Shown in pieces: positions 16,317 to 23,293 of a stretch of 64,000 nucleotides of DNA. The stretch is from Chryseobacterium edaphi. GTDB taxonomy: Bacteria; Bacteroidota; Bacteroidia; Flavobacteriales; Weeksellaceae. Each line of letters starts with the position of its first letter. Within the stretch, counting starts at the first letter, position 1. Below the pieces are notes generated by a model. It worked only from the letters and a program-made list of their open reading frames with translations, was not told the origin of the DNA and did not search any database. The position numbers and the translations under genes were made by a program. The stretch spans positions 62,001 through 126,000 of the forward strand of contig NZ_JAOTEM010000001.1 in assembly GCF_025628985.1 (NCBI RefSeq), in the 5' to 3' direction.

Positions 16317-16358
16317 TCCCAAACGGTTTTAATTGGCGGTTCGAGTCCGCCAATGGGA
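16317..16358 (+). promoter_or_regulatory. tRNA acceptor/T-arm-like stem-loop before the methyltransferase-like gene
   Basis: Outer stem TCCCA (16317-16321) pairs with TGGGA (16354-16358); an 11-nt linker AACGGTTTTAA sits only on the 5' side; inner stem TTGGCGG (16333-16339) pairs with CCGCCAA (16347-16353); loop TTCGAGT. GGTTCGAGTCC (16338-16348) is an exact match to the tRNA T-arm consensus GGTTCGANTCC. Total stem length is 12 bp. No D arm, anticodon arm or encoded CCA is present, so it is not a tRNA gene. It starts 1 nt after a stop and ends 15 nt before the next start. Confidence 0.65.
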
Positions 16359-16373
16359 ACAAAAATAAAATTT

Positions 16374-17018
16374 ATGAAAGCATTAATTGCCTGTGAATAT
16401 TCAAGAATTGTAAGTGACGCTTTTGTTGCAAAAGGTTGGGATGTTACAAGCTGCGATATTTTGCCATCAGAAAAGCCGGGAAAACATTATCAAGGTGATG
16501 TATTCGATATCATTAATGATGGTTATGATTTGATGATAGCTTTTCCTCCGTGTACATACTTGACCGTTGCAGCAAACCGACATATTCCCAATAATCCGGA
16601 TCGTTGGCAAAAGCAGGTTGAAGCACTTACATTTTTTTATAATCTGCTTAATTCAAATATAAAATATATAGGCATTGAAAATCCTGTAGGAGTAGTTTCG
16701 ACATACATACGAAAGCCTGATCAAATTATTCACCCTTATTATTTCGGTGATAATATCCCAAAAAAAACCTGTCTTTGGTTAAAAAATTTACCGCCTCTTA
16801 CTTACGCAATGCATGATAATCTATTTGAGACTAAAACCGCTGTTGAACCTGAATACGTTTACTACAACTCTAAAACAACCAAATCGGGAAAAAGTAAATA
16901 CAGTGTTTTATGGAAATTAGGAAAAGGACACGGTCACGAAAGATCAAAATTTCATCAAGGTATAGCTACCGCAATGGCTGAGCAATGGACGGAATATATT
17001 TTAAACAATAAAAATTAG
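16374..17018 (+). CDS. Cytosine-C5 methyltransferase-like protein, compact
   Basis: The start is at MKALIACEYS (16374); an in-frame ATG at 16353 lies inside the stem-loop and is rejected. 214 residues. The SAM-binding start is LIACEYSRIVSDAF, and FPPC (57-60) matches catalytic motif IV, followed by ENP (102-104) in place of motif VI ENV. The C-terminal half is too short for a normal target-recognition domain. Probably a phage modification enzyme protecting its DNA, or an inactive relative; specificity cannot be read. Confidence 0.75.
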   Translation: MKALIACEYSRIVSDAFVAKGWDVTSCDILPSEKPGKHYQGDVFDIINDGYDLMIAFPPCTYLTVAANRHIPNNPDRWQKQVEALTFFYNLLNSNIKYIGIENPVGVVSTYIRKPDQIIHPYYFGDNIPKKTCLWLKNLPPLTYAMHDNLFETKTAVEPEYVYYNSKTTKSGKSKYSVLWKLGKGHGHERSKFHQGIATAMAEQWTEYILNNKN

Positions 17019-17022
17019 AGAT

Positions 17023-17484
17023 ATGAACCCAAAAGAAGAATTAAAACAACTTTTTGCCGATCGAAAACCCATAGATGTGGCAATTGAAATTAACGGTTAT
17101 ACAGGTTTCAGAACCACGTTAATTGATGAACTGACAGAGCAGGAAGCAATGAAATTACTTTCCATTCACGTCCCGAAAGAGAAATCTGTAGAAGAGGAAA
17201 ACAACGCTTTAAAACACGAGCTTCTGCGTAACGGATGGATTTCTAAAATTTTAAAAATTGCTGAAGAAACCGGAATCAAGGAAAAAGGAAGATTTGAAAA
17301 ATTCAACGGTTGGATGTACGTTTCAAGCAAGTTTAAAAAGCATTTAAACGCTCATTCAATTGAGGAGCTGCAAGAAGTTCACCGACAGCTCCATGCTGTA
17401 AAGACCAACAATGCAAGAAGCGCAAACCGACCAATGACAAAGGCATGGTGGGATAAGGCAGAGAAAAATGTAAAACTTAATTAA
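17023..17484 (+). CDS. Hypothetical early prophage protein
   Basis: 153 residues. Helical and charged, with a C-terminal block (FKKHLNAHSIEELQEVHRQLH, then PMTKAWWDKA). No family recognised. It is in the early operon, 5 nt after the methyltransferase-like gene. Confidence 0.6.
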   Translation: MNPKEELKQLFADRKPIDVAIEINGYTGFRTTLIDELTEQEAMKLLSIHVPKEKSVEEENNALKHELLRNGWISKILKIAEETGIKEKGRFEKFNGWMYVSSKFKKHLNAHSIEELQEVHRQLHAVKTNNARSANRPMTKAWWDKAEKNVKLN

Positions 17485-17486
17485 AA

Positions 17487-17798
17487 ATGCTCAAGAAAAG
17501 AAAATCACCGCTTGACGTTCTTTTTCCTGAACGTGACAATATCAGAATGTATCACATAAACAAACCAAAAACAGTGGAACAAATAACACGTATTCCAGTC
17601 TCAGGATTGGCACTTGATAAAGTTGTAATGATTGACAATCACAGTTATCAATACAAAGGTCAGCAAACCATAAAAAAGCAGGGAATTAAGAAGACAATTT
17701 ATCTTTTTAAAGGAGTAAGCACTTCGACAGATAGAGAGTTTACAGTCAATAAAGCCCCTACTTTTAAACTGGTGAATGATGTTTTAAAAATGAATTAG
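17487..17798 (+). CDS. Hypothetical early prophage protein
   Basis: 103 residues, basic, beta-rich (VMIDNHSYQYKGQQTI, KTIYLFKGV). Begins 3 nt after the preceding stop. No family recognised. It converges with the minus-strand gene that follows and overlaps it by 4 nt. Confidence 0.55.
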   Translation: MLKKRKSPLDVLFPERDNIRMYHINKPKTVEQITRIPVSGLALDKVVMIDNHSYQYKGQQTIKKQGIKKTIYLFKGVSTSTDREFTVNKAPTFKLVNDVLKMN

Positions 17799-18151
17799 TT
17801 TTTATAAAATGACATAATTGTATAAAATAGAACAACGGCGGCGTTTATAGCAACTGCAACAATTTTAGCAACGTTCCAATATTTTAAAAGCCTTTCTTTT
17901 TTTGCTTTTTCCTGATATGGCATTCCACCGGACTCTTGCAAAGCAATAATTCCATCCAAAGAAATATAAAATGTTGTTATTTTGGTATAGACACTATATG
18001 TAAAACCATCTTTTTCCATTTTTCTATATGCTGCAAAAAGACTATCATTTTGTTCTTTATCGAACTGAGGCAAATCAGAACAAGATTTATTCCAGTCTTC
18101 AGAAATTAGCAAATGTCTTAAAGCTGCATCTAAATATTTATGATCAATCAT
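17795..18151 (-). CDS. Membrane-anchored accessory protein in antisense orientation (moron candidate)
   Basis: The start is at MIDHKYLDAALRHLL (18151); a longer frame to 18292 would run over the promoter and the divergent gene. 118 residues: an N-terminal helical cytoplasmic part (ENQ-rich, GIIALQESGGMPYQEKAKK) and one C-terminal membrane helix (VAKIVAVAINAAVVLFYTIMSF). It interrupts the early plus-strand operon and could be expressed from the lysogen independently. Function unknown; superinfection exclusion or anti-phage roles are typical of such genes but unproven here. Confidence 0.6.
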   Translation of the reverse strand: MIDHKYLDAALRHLLISEDWNKSCSDLPQFDKEQNDSLFAAYRKMEKDGFTYSVYTKITTFYISLDGIIALQESGGMPYQEKAKKERLLKYWNVAKIVAVAINAAVVLFYTIMSFYKN

Positions 18152-18173
18152 AGTAAAAGTTTTATCAAATGTA

Positions 18174-18530
18174 ATGAATACAAACGAAATTGAAATTTTA
18201 AACTTCTTAAATGAAGTTACAGGCTCGAAGTTCAGGGAGATTAAAAGTAATATCTCGAAGATAACATCACTTTTAAAACAGGACTTCACCAAAGAGCAGA
18301 TTATTGAAGTGATCCAACTGAAAGTAGTTCAGTGGAAGAATAACCCGAAAATGGCAATGTATCTCAGACCAAGCACTTTATTTTTAGAAAGCAATTTTGA
18401 GAATTACATCAATGAAATCGAAAGAATAAAGCAAAATCCGACAATGTATGCCAAATACTTCAAAACAATTAACAACATCAAAACAAGCGCAGCCGACGAC
18501 GTTGATGATCTTGAAGCAATGTTCGGATAA
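18174..18530 (+). CDS. Protein with phage replisome-organiser C-terminal domain (Phg_2220_C-like)
   Basis: 118 residues. The block IIEVIQLKVVQWKNNPKMAM, with YLRPSTLFLESNFENYINE after it, is the signature of the conserved C-terminal domain of phage replication proteins (Phg_2220_C). The usual N-terminal DNA-binding half is absent, so the protein is the domain alone. It may recruit host replication proteins to the transposition complex. It ends DDVDDLEAMFG, an acidic tail. Confidence 0.75.
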   Translation: MNTNEIEILNFLNEVTGSKFREIKSNISKITSLLKQDFTKEQIIEVIQLKVVQWKNNPKMAMYLRPSTLFLESNFENYINEIERIKQNPTMYAKYFKTINNIKTSAADDVDDLEAMFG

Positions 18531-19230
18531 AAAAAAGGCATTTAACGAGATTGCAAAAATAGAGCAGTCACTCACCGTAACAGAAAGTCTAAAAAACGGT
18601 GAGTTGCTTGCGTCTCAAGGTTCAAAAATCGACATCATTGTTGAGATCATAAAAATTATAGAGTTTTATCTTGAAGTCACCGGAAAGAAGCTTGAAAATT
18701 ATCAGATAAGAATTTTGGCGGGTGATCTCTATAAAAAGTTTATACATGATACACTTGAAGATTTGATATTGATGTTTCAGATGATCCGAACAGGAGATTT
18801 GGGAAAACCACATTACACAGATAATTTTCACGAGAAAATAATGTCATATGTGCCTCTGTTTTTCGATTTCAAGTCAGCCGAAAGAGAAAGGCTCATTAAG
18901 GTAAGAAAGCGGAAGCAAAACCCACCGGAACCGCAAGGAATGTCAGATGAAGCCTACGAAAAATTTACAGAGTTGCAGAATCGGATCAGCACACCTGTAA
19001 AAAAATCAAAAGAGGTTTTCAGCGTGAAAAGTATTTTGTCAAGCGTTGACAATTATCTCGATTCTCTTCCGGAAAGCTGCAAAAAACTTTCAGATAGTGA
19101 TTTGAGCTACGAGATAAAAAGAACTGAATACAACAATAAAACTGCATGGGAAATTTTGCTGCAGGAAAAAGAGAGACGGAAAAATGATAAATCTAACAGT
19201 AAACGAAAAGACAATAAAGATGAAGATTGA
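18505..19230 (+). CDS. Hypothetical early prophage protein, 241 residues
   Basis: The start is taken as MILKQCSDKKKAF (18505), overlapping the preceding gene by 26 nt; a start at 18448 would overlap more. Helical; central block FYLEVTGKKLENYQIRIL and DTLEDLILMFQMIRTGDLG; very basic C-terminus. Its position after the replisome-organiser domain suggests a DNA replication role, without a recognised family. Confidence 0.55.
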   Translation: MILKQCSDKKKAFNEIAKIEQSLTVTESLKNGELLASQGSKIDIIVEIIKIIEFYLEVTGKKLENYQIRILAGDLYKKFIHDTLEDLILMFQMIRTGDLGKPHYTDNFHEKIMSYVPLFFDFKSAERERLIKVRKRKQNPPEPQGMSDEAYEKFTELQNRISTPVKKSKEVFSVKSILSSVDNYLDSLPESCKKLSDSDLSYEIKRTEYNNKTAWEILLQEKERRKNDKSNSKRKDNKDED

Positions 19231-19462
19231 AATGATAATACTACAACAGGAAGTTTTTGAGTTTCTGTCAAAACAAGGCTACGAGGTTAAAAGTTGGCTT
19301 TGGGAATATGAAGATGAAACTTTTCCCAACGGAGTAACTTTACATGAAAGTTGGACTTTTACTGCTACTAAAGAAGGTGATGATCAGTGTGAAGAAACTA
19401 TTTATACTGAAGTTTTTGATAAGGAGGTGAAGCAATTATTAAAACAATTAGATAAAATTTAA
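19220..19462 (+). CDS. Hypothetical early prophage protein, about 80 residues
   Basis: Start MKIEMIILQQEVFEFL (19220) is preferred to 19184, which would overlap the previous gene further. Acidic, tryptophan-rich beta segment (SWLWEYEDETFPNGVTLHESW). Last gene of the early run. The following 130 bp (19463-19596) show nothing recognisable. Confidence 0.5.
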   Translation: MKIEMIILQQEVFEFLSKQGYEVKSWLWEYEDETFPNGVTLHESWTFTATKEGDDQCEETIYTEVFDKEVKQLLKQLDKI

Positions 19463-19596
19463 CATACTCCTGCAAGACCGATGGATGTTACTATTGATGT
19501 AACTACTATTAAACATAAGGGCTAAGTTATAATAAATTGTTTTGGTAATATAAAATATTGTTATATTTTTGATGAAGATAATGATTCATTCATTCA

Positions 19597-19633
19597 CTAA
19601 AAAAAAAGAAAACCACCTCACAGTAGGAGGTGG
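19597..19633 (-). terminator. Terminator of the tiny membrane-peptide gene
   Basis: On the minus strand CCACCTC (19633-19627) pairs with GAGGTGG (19619-19613) across a 7-nt loop, followed by a TTTTCTTTTTTTTT run. It begins 9 bp after the peptide stop. Confidence 0.75.
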
Positions 19634-19641
19634 GAAAAAAG

Positions 19642-19743
19642 CTAAAAAATTTGTTTCAATTGATAAATTAGCGATGCGACCAACAGTGCTAATTCAAACA
19701 AAAGAATCAATGCTTTAACAATTTTAGTCGTTCTCTTTTTCAT
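19642..19743 (-). CDS. 33-residue membrane peptide, type I toxin-like unit
   Basis: Frame MKKRTTKIVKALILLFEL and on to YQLKQIF: basic N-terminus, then one hydrophobic helix. It has a promoter box (TATCTTTG), a 79-nt leader that opens with a 10-bp inverted repeat, and a terminator directly after the stop, so it is a self-contained monocistronic unit antisense to the operons. This is the layout of small toxic or regulatory membrane peptides; activity is inferred. Confidence 0.55.
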   Translation of the reverse strand: MKKRTTKIVKALILLFELALLVASLIYQLKQIF

Positions 19744-19770
19744 AAGCAAACGGTTAAAGTGTTAATATTC

Positions 19771-19836
19771 AAAGCTCAAGGATTCAAGACAGTTCAAACG
19801 TTTCGAGTTTTCTTGAGCTTTTCTATTCCAAAGATA
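19771..19836 (-). promoter_or_regulatory. Promoter and leader stem of the membrane-peptide gene
   Basis: CAAAGATA at 19829-19836 is the exact complement of TATCTTTG (TAnnTTTG box). The predicted transcript start (about 19822) coincides with a perfect 10-bp inverted repeat AAAGCTCAAG (19812-19821 on the minus strand) and CTTGAGCTTT (19771-19780). Confidence 0.55.
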
Positions 19837-20098
19837 CTAAAGAGTTTTTACATTTTTAAATGGTAAATGCAAACTTGTATCGTTGGTAATACCTAAATTT
19901 TGTTCGAAACTTTCTACAACCTCCTATTCATCGATGTTTATAATGTTAGAAAAAAAATAGACATTATTTTTTTTATGATTATTTAAGATTTTGATTCACA
20001 TTTAAACTTCATAATATATAAAAAATATCTAAAAAACGGTTTCCCGTAATGCAGGTATTTTTTTTGGTTCTACTTTTACAATACTAAATAATTATTAT

Positions 20099-20317
20099 AT
20101 GACAGAAATACAATTCAAAGGAAAAAAAGGAGTCTTCAAAGCTCTTATGGGCTTCATTATTAGTGAAAACAGCATTAAGCGGACGATTACTTTTAATTTA
20201 AAAGTTGTAAAGCCGAATTTTGAACAGATATTGGTTATTACGCCAATCGGTTCTGAAGAGATTTCAAAAGAAGATTGTAAAAAAATATTTGATTTTGTTT
20301 CCGAATCAAATAAGTAG
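20099..20317 (+). CDS. Hypothetical accessory protein, 72 residues
   Basis: Small, basic and beta-rich (MTEIQFKGKKGVFKALMGF). No family recognised. It has its own terminator 12 bp after the stop, so it is probably a separately expressed cargo gene. The 260 bp upstream (19837-20098) are AT-rich; the only structure seen is a small ACGG/CCGT hairpin near 20034. Confidence 0.5.
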   Translation: MTEIQFKGKKGVFKALMGFIISENSIKRTITFNLKVVKPNFEQILVITPIGSEEISKEDCKKIFDFVSESNK

Positions 20318-20328
20318 TTGATTTTTTG

Positions 20329-20360
20329 AGGCGTGTACCGACGGGTTCACGCCTTTTTTT
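20329..20360 (+). terminator. Intrinsic terminator
   Basis: AGGCGTG (20329-20335) pairs with CACGCCT (20348-20354), followed by TTTTTT. It ends the 72-residue gene and isolates the next one. Confidence 0.85.
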
Positions 20361-20388
20361 ATATCTTTGATTTTGTAAAAATGCTACA

Positions 20389-20874
20389 ATGAAAAATATA
20401 TTTCTACTACTTTTATTCTCAGGTTTTGCTTTAGGGCAGAATGTTGAACTCATACAAAAGTTTGATAACGGAGACGAAAATACACCAACATTCTTTGCGA
20501 CAAAAATTATCCCTGAGTATAAACTGATAAAAACAAAAAAAATCGATTCAGTATATGGAGACCAAATTTATTTCATTTATCTTCCAAAAAAAACTTCAGA
20601 CGAAAATATTACGCTTTACTTGCAAAACAATTTAGATAGTGAAGCTGTAACTCTATCATATAGGGCTTATGGCTCAACACTCAAATTTAATTCTATAAAG
20701 GCTAAGTGTAGTATTATATTACCCTTTTGGATCACTGAAATTAAGCCAGATACAAAAATTGTAGAAGGTCAACGAAATAGTTTTATTTATGACAATCCTG
20801 AAATAAAAGTAAAGTACTACCTAACAACTACAGAAACGGACTATAAAAATTGTTCAGTTTCAAAAATTAAATAA
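20389..20874 (+). CDS. Secreted accessory protein (lysogenic conversion candidate)
   Basis: 161 residues with a clear signal peptide (MKNIFLLLLFSGFALGQ). The mature part is beta-rich, with two cysteines (in KAKCSI and KNCSV). It sits between two intrinsic terminators, apart from the phage operons, so it is probably expressed from the lysogen and changes the host envelope. No family recognised. Confidence 0.6.
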   Translation: MKNIFLLLLFSGFALGQNVELIQKFDNGDENTPTFFATKIIPEYKLIKTKKIDSVYGDQIYFIYLPKKTSDENITLYLQNNLDSEAVTLSYRAYGSTLKFNSIKAKCSIILPFWITEIKPDTKIVEGQRNSFIYDNPEIKVKYYLTTTETDYKNCSVSKIK

Positions 20875-20877
20875 TGA

Positions 20878-20901
20878 AACCCGCATTTAAGCGGGTTTTT
20901 T
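20878..20901 (+). terminator. Intrinsic terminator
   Basis: AACCCGC pairs with GCGGGTT across ATTTAA, followed by TTTT; it begins 4 nt after the stop of the secreted protein. Confidence 0.9.
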
Positions 20902-20956
20902 CATGCCATGTAACGCCGACTTGACTTGTAACCTTTTTGAGTGTACTTTTGTCACA

Positions 20957-21166
20957 ATGGCGTACAATCGACGTAATTATATCAAACGTGCTCAATACAT
21001 TATATCGGTGTACAACCAGTATAAGCATGTCGATGTGCCTGATACAAGAATCCTCAATAACTATTTTCCCAACCATAATATTTATATCTCATATCGTCAA
21101 TGGATGAATATAAAAGGAATGGTTTTTCCAAAAGTTGACGAGTCTCAATTATCGCTTTTTAATTAG
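20957..21166 (+). CDS. Hypothetical prophage protein, 69 residues
   Basis: Start MAYNRRNYIKRAQYI (20957) is chosen because an upstream ATG at 20903 abuts the terminator tail. It is basic with tyrosine-rich N-terminal helices, and ends ESQLSLFN. It converges with the head gene that follows and overlaps its end by 8 nt. Family unknown. Confidence 0.5.
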   Translation: MAYNRRNYIKRAQYIISVYNQYKHVDVPDTRILNNYFPNHNIYISYRQWMNIKGMVFPKVDESQLSLFN

Positions 21167-21674
21167 TATTTAAACTCCCATTAAAAGTGAATTCAATCTC
21201 TTTAAATTCTTCATCAATCGGGCTATAATCTTCAAATTGTGTTGTATATATAATATTTCTTACTCGCAAACCAAGATCGTTATTATTTTGACTTCTGATT
21301 TTCGATCTGTTAAGAGCTTGAAAATATTCGGTTTCCCAATTCTGCAAAGTTTTATGTAATTTTTGTTCGGTGGCTAAATATTCAAGTGCTTTCTCGCGGA
21401 CAGATAAAGGAGCATTTTGCCATGACTGACTGAAAGGCGCAAAGATCAACTGAATTGAAATTTGAACAACTCCCAATTGTGCGCCTCCTGAAAGATCAGA
21501 AAAGTCAGTATCGGGAAAATCGATCAAGATAGCAGGATATGTTATTGACGGTCTTTCGTCTTCACCAACTTGACCTAATTGACCTAAATCCTGATCAATG
21601 TATTTTATTTCCGGCATTTTCAAATTGATGCGTGCCTGAATGTCTAATATAAATTGTGCAAAAAAATTATTCAT
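21159..21674 (-). CDS. Phage structural protein, probable head-tail or tail-completion protein
   Basis: 171 residues. It is the last gene of the minus-strand head block and overlaps the gpG-like start. Features such as IDFPDTDFSDLSGGAQLGVVQ and a conserved-looking YFQALNRSKIRSQN fit tail-terminator/completion proteins of Bacteroidota Mu-like phages, but I recognise no specific family; the role is inferred from position. Confidence 0.5.
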   Translation of the reverse strand: MNNFFAQFILDIQARINLKMPEIKYIDQDLGQLGQVGEDERPSITYPAILIDFPDTDFSDLSGGAQLGVVQISIQLIFAPFSQSWQNAPLSVREKALEYLATEQKLHKTLQNWETEYFQALNRSKIRSQNNNDLGLRVRNIIYTTQFEDYSPIDEEFKEIEFTFNGSLNTN

Positions 21675-22234
21675 TATTTCATTATTTCTTGAATATCCTT
21701 ATCTACCATTTTTAACAGCGAGTTTTCCAAAGTTTTAGATGGTCTTTTAGCTGTTGGGATAAATTGCCTTCTTGGAATGTTTACCCGTCTTGAATGAGCC
21801 TTTATGCTTTTTTCACCACTTTTAAACTTCATTGTTTTTTGTCGTTCCTTTCCGCTCTTTGTAAACTTTCCTGTTCCAAATTTTCCTTTAGAATATTTAT
21901 TTCGCGAATGTGCCTTTACGGAAACTTTGCCTTTAAAACCTTCATTGTGAACAGTTGCATATGGCAAATCATTTCTTAGTGTCACTTCACCCACCCCGAT
22001 AATTGCTCGTGTTGCAGCTCTCAATCTTCCGCTGTCAATCAATGTACTGCCTTTCTTATTTTTAGTCGGTTTCCATTTTTTAAAGTAGGTTCCCTGAAAT
22101 CCCTGTGCACGAAAATTTCCGTTGACATATCGGAGCATCACATTTGCCTGTTTTTTTGGCAAAGTGTGCTGCATATAATTTTGAAGCCTGTAGGCTTTTC
22201 CTCTGATAACAGATTCTGATTCTTGTGGTGTCAT
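21674..22234 (-). CDS. Virion morphogenesis protein, Mu gpG-like
   Basis: 186 residues, very basic. Typical elements: GTYFKKWKPTKNKKGSTLIDSGRLR, LPYATVHNEG, and a C-terminal IPRRQFIPTA. These mark the phage virion-morphogenesis (tail completion) family to which Mu gpG belongs. It shares its start region with the neighbouring gene and lies next to the gpF-like gene, as in Mu. Confidence 0.85.
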   Translation of the reverse strand: MTPQESESVIRGKAYRLQNYMQHTLPKKQANVMLRYVNGNFRAQGFQGTYFKKWKPTKNKKGSTLIDSGRLRAATRAIIGVGEVTLRNDLPYATVHNEGFKGKVSVKAHSRNKYSKGKFGTGKFTKSGKERQKTMKFKSGEKSIKAHSRRVNIPRRQFIPTAKRPSKTLENSLLKMVDKDIQEIMK

Positions 22235-22235
22235 A

Positions 22236-23276
22236 CTATTCCCGATGCATTAAAACGCCTTTACGATATTGATTAATGGTCGATTCCCGACTGATACCGA
22301 TCACTCTTATTTTTTCAACTTCATTATCTTTTCCTATAGTTACAATAACCGTTTTATCCTCATAATAGCGAACATGATTAGTAGTGCCTTTGTCCGGATT
22401 CATCCAACTTTCATGAGGTGATTTTATCGCTTCATTTGCTCCTGATTCACGGTTTTGAAAAATTTCCAATTCACGGGTTTTTATTTTCGTGATAGGTTCC
22501 ATTCCGTACTGTGACCAAGACAACTGTTTTTCTTTTCCGTTTGCATTTTGGAAATAAGGATGTTTATCGTTGAAAATGATTTTTGAAACAGCAGAATTAT
22601 TCTCGAAAACAGTTCCTTTCACATCTTCCTTCACAATGTTATAAGCTTCAGTATTGGTAAGCTTCTTTTTTGTATTTGGATTACCCGGAACAATTATACA
22701 GCGACATCCCCAATCAAGTGGCGGGCAAATACGTCTCCAGATCGGATCAGATTTCGGAGCGGTGAACTTATCTAACAGAGCGTGTTTTGGTCTTACACGT
22801 CTATCTCCTGCTGTTGAGAACTCAATCAGTTCAGAATCCATTTCATCCCACGATTGAGCCATCAAAGCCGATGAATGAGCCATATCATACTCTACCTTCA
22901 AATGTCGCTCGTTGAACATTTCCCCGGCATTGGCAACCCACTTCCTGAAGGTCTGAAAACTCTTGATATTTCCATTTTCGTCAACCATTCCATCGCGATA
23001 ATACTGCATTTGAGCAAAACTCTTTGCAGCCGAAAAATGGTAAATATTTCGTTTTAAATAAGGTTCTAAAGAAGTTGGCTTTTCGCTTACTTCGATTGCT
23101 TTATTTAATTTCGCTGCTGTTTGCAAATGCAATGCTGCATTGATAGGCGTTATTCTACCTGCCAACAAATCTCTTGTAATTTGCTCGTAAATCGGGTCTA
23201 AAGGCGGATCGCCTAAATCATAAAAATCAGACAGGTCTTTAAATCCTCCGCAAACCTCGCATTCATGCGAATACAT
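22236..23276 (-). CDS. Head morphogenesis protein, Mu gpF/SPP1 gp7-like minor head protein
   Basis: 346 residues. The family core is visible in SFAQMQYYRDGM, YDMAHSSALMAQSW and then GDRRVRPKHALLDK, SDPIWRRICPPLDWGCRC with cysteines and a VIVPG turn. The N-terminus has two cysteines (HECEVCGG) that may form a zinc knuckle. After about residue 270 an extra domain (TTNHVRYYEDKTVIVTIG) resembles the nuclease-like domains often fused to gp7 family proteins. It sits between gpG and the portal, as in Mu. Confidence 0.82.
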   Translation of the reverse strand: MYSHECEVCGGFKDLSDFYDLGDPPLDPIYEQITRDLLAGRITPINAALHLQTAAKLNKAIEVSEKPTSLEPYLKRNIYHFSAAKSFAQMQYYRDGMVDENGNIKSFQTFRKWVANAGEMFNERHLKVEYDMAHSSALMAQSWDEMDSELIEFSTAGDRRVRPKHALLDKFTAPKSDPIWRRICPPLDWGCRCIIVPGNPNTKKKLTNTEAYNIVKEDVKGTVFENNSAVSKIIFNDKHPYFQNANGKEKQLSWSQYGMEPITKIKTRELEIFQNRESGANEAIKSPHESWMNPDKGTTNHVRYYEDKTVIVTIGKDNEVEKIRVIGISRESTINQYRKGVLMHRE

Positions 23277-23293
23277 TTGGTTTAACTGCCCGA

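Noticed and set aside
16317..16358. A tRNA gene
   Set aside because: Only the T arm and an acceptor-like stem are present. There is no D arm, anticodon arm or encoded CCA, and the upstream DNA is a coding gene.
18151..18292. An N-terminal extension of the antisense membrane protein
   Set aside because: It overlaps the start of the divergent replisome-organiser gene and has a composition expected of antisense translation.
19579..19716. A 45-codon plus-strand frame across the terminator at 19613-19633
   Set aside because: It runs through the hairpin and the opposite-strand peptide gene, which has its own promoter, leader and terminator.
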